A stretch of 64,000 nucleotides of DNA from Nelumbo lutea (Eukaryota > Streptophyta > Magnoliopsida > Proteales > Nelumbonaceae), in contig JAKGHH010000005.1 in assembly GCA_022828595.1 (NCBI GenBank), positions 56,167,655 to 56,231,654 on the forward strand. The letters are read 5' to 3'. Shown here in pieces: positions 53,820-64,000 of this stretch; within the stretch, counting starts at the first letter, position 1; the number at the start of each line of letters is the position of its first letter. A model generated the notes under the pieces. The model searched no databases and was not told the DNA's origin. It saw only the letters and a list, made by a program, of their open reading frames with translations. Position numbers and translations under genes: made by a program.

Positions 53820-56800
53820 GGACGACTCTGCTACGTGAAGCCACGTGGGACACGTTATGTGCTGCACCAAATTCTTAGGCCCACGGGCCCATCTTGTCCC
53901 TCAATGAGTGTATAAACTAAACTCGTCATTTCGTACAAAGTAAGACTTTTTAAGATTTAATTATCTGTCCTGTAGAGGGAGTTAAGGACAAAAATATAAA
54001 TGTAAATGAAGACAAAAGGCGATGCCTCTTTTAAAGACAATGAAACCATGTTGGGGTGTGGGTAGTGTCTGAAATAAAGCCCAACTTGCTCAGATGGACA
54101 AGGGACCCAACCAAGTTGGTCCAATGGTCCTGGGCCTCAATTTCTAGCTTTTCCCTTCTTTGGGTGGTTCAGCCCTTTGTTTATCTACCTTACATTTCCA
54201 GAACACCCACATTATGATGTAAATTGTATGGATTTTTATTGTTCAGTCCTACGTGGGAGAACAAATCAAAATTCAAGGGGTAGTGATTCATAAGTGGAAT
54301 TGTTGATAAATAAAAGTCAGAAACCTAATAAAAATCCTTGAGATAGACTGAACTTTAAATTTCCCTAAATTGTATTTGTATGCTTATCTGTAAATAATAA
54401 ATTCCAAACATCTCAACGTGGCAGTACCAGTTGGGCCCCATGATTGCTTCAAATGACCTACCCATCTCAACCACCCAATCAATAGATGGCCCACCTAACA
54501 GATGAAATGGTACAAATAATTGTTTTGTGCATGTGTCATGAAGAAGTTACAAAGACAAACATCTGATCCTCTCATTTTAAGATTAACACTAGAAAGAATT
54601 GTTGTTCATCAAAGAATGAAAGACTAGCGCAGGAATAAATTATATATCAGGATATGTTTGTTTGATATACAAACCAAGTTATCTAGCAGGAACCAGTTGA
54701 TCTCAGTCTATCCAATTCCTTTGATATCATGGTTTCAAGGAGAAGAAAGCAGCAAATAATTTATTTTTATAATTCAGCTTGGTTTGATTAGATACAATAT
54801 TACAACCCCACCATTACATTGAATTAGCAAAGAATTGGAGTTTCATGCTCAACTCCACAGGCCATTAAAATTAAATCATGGCTTCATTCAAATATGGGGT
54901 ATGTTTTAATCAATCGTTTTAATTGAATTGCTAAGCAAGGAGCAGTAAGAGCCACAGGACAAGCCTATGTACCTAAACTGTGAGAACATGAGGACATATC
55001 AAAGCAGATGATAATAAACACACATTGTCTAGCTAAAGTTCTGTCTTTAATTTCTGGGTCTAGGTGACGACCACAGTCACTAGACCAAGTTTGGGCACAT
55101 AAATGATCCAATGGACCTGATTTCGGACTGTCGTGTCGATTATCACATCAAAGCCGACACATGTCCACCTTTATTCACATGACACCGGCGTGAACTTGTA
55201 TTTGATTGCATGATCAATCACATGATGATGATAATGATGATGATGATGATTTAGACTATTAAGAGAAGGCTTGGATGATGATGATATAATAGAGATTAGG
55301 AATAATATAGGGTGATTTGAGGTCTTAATCTCCCACTTGTGTTTTTGTTTCTTCTCTGTGAGGGGAGAGCACAAGTCTATGTATCACTGTCTGCTCCCCT
55401 AAATTAAGGACCCCGACATGGGATAGATAAAGAAGCAACACCTCACATGTATATGTTGGAAATCTGCACAGCCTGCTAGAGACAGAAATGCTCTTTCCCC
55501 CCTCAGTCCTTTCTCACATATGAATCTTGGTAATGGAATGACCATCCATCTGCACATTTGCAGTCTACAGATGGTGACAAACTCCATTAATGCAATCCCT
55601 AACGCGTAGCAAATGGGTTCACCAGGTTGATTGAATCACAGTTGAATAATTGAAAAGCCTGGTTAAAGAGGGACTCAGGGAAGGAAATACCCTGTCCAGA
55701 TTCTCCACCATCCACCAGAGGTAATTGCATTATACATGGGATAGTTTACTATAGCCTATAGGAGTGAAGTTGATTTGTCCTGGTTGGGGAAGGGGGGGAG
55801 ATTCAATATTCACTATCCTTGTCCTACTCTTCTCACCTTACCACGTGTCTAATGTACCAGATATTGGGACCCACCATTAAATGGATTCAACCTTGGAAAT
55901 TGCCTATACCAGAAATAACTGTACATGTTTTCTTCTGTTCACTTGAATGTTGAATATGAACTGATTTATTGATCAAATGGTTGAAATTTATCAGGTATTG
56001 CTGATTTTGGTTATACTCTCATGTTGAATCAATCCAATTGTGCTTTACATTGTATTTTGTTTAGAATCAATTATTTATTGAGTTTGGTCTGTAATCAAAT
56101 ACCACTTTTTTTTATGCAAACTGAGTACCTAATTTACATAGGAAATTTTGAAGAGTTTTTTTTTTTTTTTTAACATGTCAAACACACCATAATTTTCCAT
56201 TTAAACTCAAAACACACTAGATTGAATGGTCCTTGATCATATGATCTATTGGGTGTGTTTGGGAACCACATGAAAAGAGAAAAAAAGGCGTTTTTTTAAC
56301 ATTGAAATGGGTGTCAAAACAGACTATATAAAGAAAGCTTATGGGCTTAAACATGGGATTAGCTGTGAAGAAAGTAAAGTTACTTAAGTGCCTGTTCATT
56401 GCTTCATGTGTTTTCAGAGGCAACCAAAGCGTTCAATTTCATTTTTGAATTCTAGCTTTAACATTGAATCCATTCTTTTCTTTTCCCATGATTGCAATTT
56501 TGCTTTTCCAAAAATTATGCCCAAAAGCTTTCTCCTTTTATGTATGTTATAATTTGAAAACCTTGTGTATGCTATTTAATTATTTATTATCTAGTAATAT
56601 TTATTTTATTATTCATTAAAATATTTTATAACTCATTATTTTAATTAATTAATTATGGAATACATATTGTTAATTATTGATTATTAATTTATATAATTAA
56701 TTAATGTTTATTTTTAAAAAATATATTAATAATTATTTAAGAAATATTACTTATCATCATCATCATCATCATTATATAGAGGTAAATTGTTTAATTGATT

Positions 56801-57189
56801 TGTTAAAAGTAAAACAATGTATCTCACATGTAGGATTAAAATAGTTAATTGTCACTTGTTAGAACTAAACATTCAAATTTCATAACATTCTTTTCATCAT
56901 TTAGACTTCAGACTTGTAGAATTTCCACTTGGTTAAGTCTTTCCATGGCCATGGCCGTAATGTTAAGGTAGGATTGGAAAACCATAATTTTGTTGGTGGA
57001 GCCCTTGTGACACCTACTCTAAGTTGGGATTCTTGGAGGATGTCTATAAAGTGTGAATTAGAGGCTAAAATTGTCATTTATGCTAAAATAAGCATTTGTG
57101 TGGTAAGTTGTTCACCAAACATCCACACCCTAATAAGTACTTTAAATACCCAATAAGTGGTTTGGCAAATGAGTCACCAAACAATATTA

Positions 57190-57560
57190 AGTGGTTCAAA
57201 ATTTCAAATAAGAACTTTACAACAAGTTCTTATTTCTCAAAGCACTTAATCACCAAACATAGCCTTAAGCCGAGTTTAAGAGTGCTTATTCTAATAAGCA
57301 CTTATGAGAGTTCAGTGATAAAACACTTATTTTAAACACAAGTAGTACAAATATTTTTAAAATGGTGTGGTGGGCCAAGATAGGCCAGAAAGGAAATAAG
57401 CATTTAACAATATGCCCAAAATTTAGGCCAAGTTTGAGAGTGCTTAAAAATATGTGCTTGTTTGAATAAGCACTTATTTTAGGCCAGAACCACACCATTA
57501 AGCACTTATTGGTGTTTGGGAAATAAGCCCAAAATAAGTACTTATTAGATATGCCCAAAA
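57190..57560. repeat. palindrome-rich repeat (AATAAGCACTTA motifs)
   Basis: At least eight copies of AAGCACTTA or its inverse, plus TAAGTGCTTATT-like palindromes and 'ggccaagtttgagagtgctta' repeats. It is probably a MITE cluster; termini not resolved. Confidence 0.5.
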
Positions 57561-58304
57561 TTCCAGTTTTTTTAAGTGTTTATACAATAAGCACCGATTC
57601 AATTTTTTTCTCCCATGATTGTCCCTGGTTAATTTTTAGAATACCACTTATACCCTTTCAATGTCAAAAACGTTGGGCACGCAAATGCAACTAATATAAC
57701 CCATCTATCATTGGTAACCAGCTCCCACATCCGATACCACCCCTTTTCATTCAAAGTTCTAGAACTCCATCCAGATTTTTTTTTTTTTTTTTTTTGGCTT
57801 CTTCGGTATAAATTTAGAGCATTTCCCACCACATCCTTTTCATTCTACCCTATATGTTATTTGAGTATCGACGAGACCTAGTCCAACTTCGTGTCCATCC
57901 AACTTCCAAGCACCCTTCTTTCTGTTTTACTCTTCTTCTATTGCATGTTTTAGTTGTTGGTGACCTCGTTTATGGATTGGTTCTTGGGGATGAATTCTGA
58001 TCAATCTTCGACACAATGCCCTCAGTGTCGATAAGAATTCTTCTATTACCAATATATGGAATGCTTACAGGAGGCTTGCGATGGTATAAACCAAGTAGAG
58101 AGAGTGTGCCCACCACCCAATGGTAGAGAGAGAGACCACCACCCACATGAATCTAACTTAAAATGAGATCAGAATGGGACAAAGTGTGCCCTCCATTGCT
58201 ATTTCTTGTTGAATTGTATAAAAGGATAAAAATGGAATTCTCTTATGCTTCTTAAATAACTATACATGTCTGTTTTTTTTTTTGATAATCCACAACGTGT
58301 CTAA

Positions 58305-58880
58305 GGTAGCGTTTGATAAATCTAAAATCTGAAAAGTTAAAAAATATTGTCTAAAATCTGAAAAGAAGCATAGGTGATTTTTTTACTTTTTAAAGGTTCT
58401 GAATCCATAAGTTTGTTTGTTTTGGATCAACCCTTTACCATATGAAATTCATTTATTTTACTATTTTACCCCTATAATATACTATTTGGAAATGTTGACT
58501 TCAATTGGCATTATCTCATGAAAAAATCATTTTCAACTTCAAAATAATATTGAAACAATACAAATAATAAATAATAAATTAATAATTAAAAATTACTAAT
58601 TAATAAATAAAATGATTAAAATTAAAAATAATAATTAATGACTATAAAAATATTAAAATAGTTAATAATTAATAATTTACACAAATAAAAATTAAAATAA
58701 ATTTTAAAAATTAATGGAATAATTAAAAATTACTAGTTAATAACAACAATTAATGTTTAATAAAAATACTAAAATAATTAATAATTAGTAAAACAATTTA
58801 TAATTAATTAATATTATTATTAATCACCCTCTTGAGAGAGAACCACCGCCGCTGCAAGTCGTAGAGGCGGTGGCGGGAAG

Positions 58881-58921
<41 letters not shown>

Positions 58922-59114
58922 GGGTATGGGTATTTTTTTAGTTTAAGCCACGTTTAAAACATGTCTAAGCGCGCTAAGTGACAGGCCTAAGTCTTAAAAT
59001 TCAAATATAAAAAAAAATCAGATCATATTTCAAATGCAATACCAAATAAGCATTGCATCTGAAAAACATATATTTCAGACTTCATATGTCTGAAAAGTGT
59101 TATGAAACGCCACC
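58305..59114. mobile_element. PIF/Harbinger-like MITE (810 bp)
   Basis: TAA on both sides (58302-58304, 59115-59117). Ends GGTAGCGTTTGATAA and, inverted, GGTGGCGTTTCATAA. The interior is AT-rich, with an inverted GC pair (accaccgccgct / aggcggtggcgg) and a (GA)n at 58890-58918. No transposase. Confidence 0.75.
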
Positions 59115-61519
59115 TAAGTAGACGTCTATAAATCACAAAACTTAATGAGTTGTAATTGAAATTGCATGGAGTATTTATTTGGACAAATTTAACTACTCTA
59201 TACACTTGGAGTTACATGTTGATTTGTAGATGAATTACAAATTACTTGGAATCTCTAAGAAGTGGCAATAGATCTTTAAGGCTTTTGGACTTTTTCTTAA
59301 CTTAAATAAAATACCCCTCTTGAAATACTATTTTTCGTTCCATTATATTATCTCTCATTAAGTCTCATATTTAAGGTTAACTTCCATTATCTCTCGTTGA
59401 ATCATATGTTTAATGTATTTTTTGTTTCTTGTCATTAAATTTCACTAATTAAATTCATGAATAACAATTTTAATAGTATAAAAACTTATGTATTCAATCA
59501 ACTTGAAAAAAAGGGTTTTAGGTATCATCATAAAAATAATTTATATGAATAATATAAATGGAATATAAAATTTAAAATTGCCTTAGCAATGAAACCATTA
59601 TCATGTTTGTTAAATGATGGAAATGGAATACAAAATTTATGAAAAAATAAAATTAATGTCTATTCCATCACCTTACCAAACAAATCAAATGATTCTATTG
59701 TTTGATTAGCTAGGTCACCATGTTGTTGGCCAAGTCAATGATTTTTTATGAATAAACAATTTGGTGGAAAATGAACCTAAAATCCTGGTTAAGTAACTAT
59801 TCAAATAGTCTGATCAATCTCTTAGAAAGTAATGGTTCAAATAGCACAATGATTAAATTGAAAATACTGATATATGCTATAGAGTAAGAAAAATTTATAC
59901 AAGTCTTTAAGTTGAAAGGCAATAAATCACCAATGTGTATAGAATTATTGTTGTTATTATCATTTGAATTGCCACGTGCAAAGCATATGCACATTTACCT
60001 GTGTGTGTATTTATATATATATATATATATAAATAATATAAGCTTGAAAATTTGTCCAAGCTAAATGTGATCACCCCTAGAGAAGAGTTGGGGAAAGAAG
60101 GGAAATGTGGAAAGCTTATACAACAAGGTAGGGGAGGCAAGGAAACCTATACAATAATTTGGATTTTGTCTTCACAAAATTTGTTCTCACGTTGTCATTC
60201 CAATGCACAATTGTTGTAAGGACGGTGTGAGAGCAAATTTTGTGAGGATAAAATTCGGATCTCCATATACAAGATTTGTATTGGTTACCTTACCTTTCTC
60301 TTCCTTTCACTACCTTTTCTTTTAAGCCAAACACAGCGTTACAAGATAACCTATGGAAACATACCATTGCTGATTTTTAGTGTCTTGTTAAGTTGTTAAT
60401 CATGAGACGACCAAGAGGAATATGGGTGGTGTTTAGAGAGAGACTGAGAGTCAATTGGATTGGATCTGGTCTAATCCGATCTAGTTCAATGTGAGTCCAT
60501 TATAAATGGACCAGGTCCAATCCAATCCAATGAATATTTTGGACCAGTCCAATTTATCCAAATTTATTTTAATTTAGATTAATTCTAACCTAAACCTGGT
60601 CCACTGACACCTATATTCTTATCTTCTATCAATGGACTAAATATTGACTCAATATAATCAAATCCAATATAAATTCATTATGGATGGACCAGGTCCAATC
60701 CAATCCAATAAATACTTTGGATCATTATGTCTGGGCTGGTCCAATTCAGTATGTCTTATTGATCTGTCCAATCTGCCCAAATTGATTTTTGTTTGGATGG
60801 GGTCCATTTTTATTGGCATTCTAGGGAATAGGTAACCAGCAACTAGTGGTGCAAGTTAGGTAGGCTGGGTAATGTTTAAGCTCAACTTAGGCCCAACCCT
60901 AAGAATTGGGCCTATGGCCAGAGCCCGACCAAGGCCTGAGGTCAAGCTTGAATTGTTCAATCCGGGCTTGGTCTAAATCGAAATTTGATACACTCGGGTT
61001 CGGCTCAAGCCTAGGCCGGACTTGGGTTCATCAATCACCCCACTTTAAAATTTAATATAAATGTTATCTCTGTCTCTCTCCCCTATATAATATTATTTAT
61101 CAAAAGAAATATGCATATATGTATTTGTATATGCATTACTGTATGTACATGGGTGAACCAGGCTCAGGCTAGGATAAAGTAGGATTGGGCTTGGGCTATC
61201 TAAGGGCTAGGCCCGGGCCCGGCCCGCAAAATAGAAAAGGCCCAACTTTTGGGCCCAAGCCCACACGAGATCCTAAAGTTCAATCCCAATCCGTTGAAAA
61301 TTGCAGGCTGGGTCGGTTCGGGATTTGGTTGGACCCGCCCGCATCGCTACCAGCAATTTTGGTGGTGTTTTGTGGCAAAAGCGTGTCCCGGCTCCTGAGC
61401 TTCTATCGTAGAGCCCAGGTCGTTCCCCGCGCGGAACCCAAGTTCAAAGAGAAAGCCTTGGAGAGAGAAAGGGCGGGACTGTACTGTAGAGTAGTCTCTC
61501 TCTCTCTGGTTCTGGAGAA
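59115..61519. other. intergenic, repeats, EME1 promoter
   Basis: (TA)n at 60016-60031. 60430-60830 is two units of the 'ggaccaggtccaatccaatcc' dispersed repeat. 60848-61340 is a 'ggcccgggcccggccc' repeat relic that reaches to ~180 bp of the EME1 start. The GC-rich part 61340-61519 is likely the EME1 promoter and leader. Confidence 0.55.
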
Positions 61520-64000
61520 ATGGCTCACCAGCCCATCCCAGTGGAAATTTCCGACGAGGATAACGAGCCTATCTCTCCTGTACGATTCCTCAACAAGAAA
61601 CAGAGAAGAGACAATAATGCAAGCTTGCCCACCGTTCTCGTTATCGACGACGATCCCACCCCTCATAAACCAAATCATACTGCCACACCCTCGTTTGTCC
61701 CCGAAACCCCAATGTCCAATCCTGGCAACTCCGAGGTTTCCATCGTCAAGTTCACTGCTGGTCTCTCCGATCCCAAAACCAGGTTCTCGGATGAGAAGTT
61801 TTCTGGTAGGTGTTCGGTCTGAATGCATCGGTATCTTTTATTTAATTCACTGTAATTTGGGTGATTATCGTTTGTTGTTTGTGTTCTTCGATGTTCTGTA
61901 GGTTTATTTGTTCTTTTAGCTTTGACTTGAAGTGACTGGATGAGCATGAAATGTTCTTCATCATTTTTGCTACCCGTGACGGGTTGAGAAAGTTGATAAT
62001 TGGGAGTGGTTTGGCTTTGTTTATACTTTTGGCAGGAATTAGCGGTTTGATATATTTGGAGTCCGATAGCGAGTCCGGAAGTGGCTGTGAGAGAGAAAGT
62101 TTGAAAGAGAGTGAAATCATGGATATACGTTTTGATGTAGCAAGGCGTCCAGAAATGAACTCCACATTCTTGGAACCTCCATGTTCCCTTGGTAATTATA
62201 TTTTACTATTTTTCTCCCACATAATATTAACTGTTTGTTCCTTTTATTTGGATGATAGGGCGGGCATCTAGGGATATTGGGTGTTGGAGATTAATAACTC
62301 TTGTTACTAGACAATTTTTTTTTTAATTAAGATTAAAAGTTATATTTTCAATGTTACACCTGAATTATTTTAAGTTTTAACTATGTAGCAAACTAACACT
62401 TTTCGTTGTAAGGTTTATAAATTTGGAAAAAAGAATTGCCTTTTGCAGTAAGATATATTCGTTCATCATTTTTATGGAAGTAACAAACTATGCTACCAGG
62501 GAATGCCAATTTAGTACAAGTTAATGGGGAAAATCCACGCAACTATGATCTTGAAGGTACTGTTTGTCAGGTAGTTTGTTATATCTCTCTAGTAAATTTG
62601 GTGTTAGATGAGTTGTCAACATTACTTACTCAAACGATCAAACACTTTTCATTTGCATGTACTTTAAAGTATGGTATCTCTCCTTAATTTATGCCTTATG
62701 AATGTATATGTTGAGCTTACATGTGTCTCATTGATGCGATTAGATCACAGAGTAAAGGGTATCTTATTGTATTTCTTTAGTTATCAAACATCATTTACAT
62801 ATTGAGAAATAGGCATTTGATTCTACTGTTTAAGAATTTTAAAAGCATCAATATGTTCAGGACATTTAAACACTGTAATTCTTAAGAACTTAATACAGGA
62901 TTCTTTGAAGAATATAGATGCTTCCTCTCAAATTTATAAACATAATTGCCAATAAAAAATGGAACATGGATTCAATGGAAATTATCAATGACCTTGAATG
63001 GTTTTTCTTCTAATTGTTATCAAGCTTAGATGAGTGATTTGTGATTGAATTTTTACTCCATACAGTGGATCACATTAAACTTTTCCTTGTCATGCAATTT
63101 ATTAGGAAAAAAAAAGGTCTGGAATGTGGAAGTCTGACTTGTTTGCAGATGCAAATAAGTGGATCTCAGATGATTCAGAAAACTAAGACGTGGGGGTGTC
63201 TTAATACTGAAATAGAGTGCAAGTATTCCTGAATCATCAACATCCATTTGACTAGAAATTGAGTACTCTCTCTTGAATGGTTATCAACACGCCAATTCCA
63301 TTTGTAATTTCTATGATTTTTTGTGTGAAAAAAAACGATAGCTGCACATATCATATTCTTTTATGGTGACTTATGGTATTCTATTTATTTTCCTTTTTCT
63401 CCTTACTTGTTATCTGTCTTGAAGTTCCATTACCTAAGGGTAAATATATTTTCAGTATAAGTATGTAGATGAACAACTTTTCAAACTCAGGAATTTAAAT
63501 TTAATACTTTTGCTCATTCTCCAATGGGCATTGAGCTTGTACGTCACACTTTTCCTGTATGAGTATGGCAGGACTGAAAGTTGAACTCTTCTTGAAAATC
63601 TTGACATTTTGTCCTTCTATTGCTTTATTGCATCTGAATGAAATGAATGGTGTATATCTCAGGAAATGGAATCACCCCCTTCAACCCTGCAAATGATAAT
63701 GACTTCAAAACATTCCATGTAGGTAGATGTTGATCATAACAAGGAAAATGGTTTGCCAGAACAAGCACTTAATGCAACAAAGCAGAAAAAGAGAAACTGT
63801 GGAACTAATACAGAGAAAAAAAATCAAAAGGAAGAAGCAATGGCCAAGAAAAGGCAAATGAAAGAAGAAAGGAATCGCTTAATTGAAGAAAGGAAACTAA
63901 AGAGGGAGGTCAGTTCCTTCGGTATAGCTTTGTTTTGGGACTATTAGTTTATGTAAGATGCATTGACCTAATTAAGATTCCATATTCAGCAAGAGAAGTT
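61520..64000 (+). CDS. EME1: crossover junction endonuclease EME1, N-terminal part (3' partial)
   Basis: Exon 1 (61520-61805) starts MAHQPIPVEISDEDNEP and holds VLVIDDDPTPHKPN and FVPETPMSNPGN; exon 2 (62036-62191) holds GLIYLESDSESGSG; exon 3 is 62500-62556. All three end in phase 1. A later exon (63727-63908) is a charged coiled coil (KKRQMKEERNRLIEERK), and the next begins at 63990 (QEK). This order of acidic motifs and the Lys/Glu coiled coil before the nuclease-like domain matches plant EME1, the partner of MUS81 that resolves recombination intermediates in the nucleus. The ERCC4-like and HhH domains lie beyond the window. Between 62557 and 63726 I could not settle the exon(s): one candidate (63149 onward, ANKWISDDSEN) runs into a stop without a good donor. 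Confidence 0.85.

Larger units (their letters stand above)
53128..58304. other. long intergenic region
   Basis: No gene supported. It holds the upstream region of the peptide gene (53128-53500), a 31-bp tandem pair (53752-53819), an (ATG)n-like stretch (55226-55250), T- or A-runs, an AT-only block (56570-56760) and a palindrome-rich block (57190-57560). Confidence 0.55.

Noticed and set aside
61185..61901. 238-codon plus-strand ORF overlapping EME1 exon 1
   Set aside because: It starts in a GC-rich repeat relic and reads exon 1 of EME1 in the wrong frame; no family match.
1..64000. tRNA, rRNA and known conserved plant miRNAs
   Set aside because: I scanned by eye for tRNA TψC-loop text and common miRNA seeds and found no convincing case; a tRNAscan-SE or miRBase search would be decisive.

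Overview
The window is nuclear DNA from a flowering plant, most likely a woody non-grass angiosperm. Supported genes have GT-AG introns and TATA boxes. The families are plant-specific: an LRR receptor-like kinase, class III peroxidases, a Kunitz inhibitor, a GOLVEN/RGF peptide precursor and a plant-type EME1. Ty3/gypsy (Tat), LINE, Helitron and MITE sequences fill most of the rest. I cannot name the species.

Layout. 1-914: C-terminal kinase half of an LRR receptor-like kinase whose 5' part lies outside the window. 4.2-7.9 kb: three copies of one dispersed repeat (two direct, one inverted), one of them split by a PIF/Harbinger-like element that carries a long hairpin. 8193-18490: a complete but defective Tat-lineage Ty3/gypsy retrotransposon with 879/878-bp LTRs, a perfect 5-bp target duplication (ATACT), two RNase H domains, a broken integrase, and an antisense gene with its own TATA box and two predicted introns. 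19160-19825: an intact HD-domain phosphohydrolase gene with a 33-bp-arm hairpin upstream. 20.3-26.6 kb: LINE relics, a small palindromic MITE family and an LTR remnant. 27077-31391: a second, minus-strand, non-autonomous element with 1.4-1.55-kb LTRs and an internal region dominated by nine 90-bp repeats. 32641-34029 and 37326-40338: tandem PRX12-type peroxidases with identical intron positions. 41.4-51.4 kb: an alternating array of Helitron-derived AT-rich copies and Kunitz units (one intact gene, one pseudogene). 52667-53030, minus strand: a small two-exon GOLVEN/RGF/CLEL peptide-hormone precursor, easily missed by ORF scans. 53-61.5 kb: AT-rich repeats and MITEs. 61520-end: 5' half of an EME1 gene (MUS81 partner), running out of the window.

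The host genes do not form a pathway. Grouping is by tandem duplication (peroxidases, Kunitz). The two gypsy elements share terminus, PBS and PPT style, so the short 27-31 kb element could have been mobilised by enzymes of a Tat element like the long one. All intron, domain and orthology calls were made by reading the sequence; no database search or alignment program was run.
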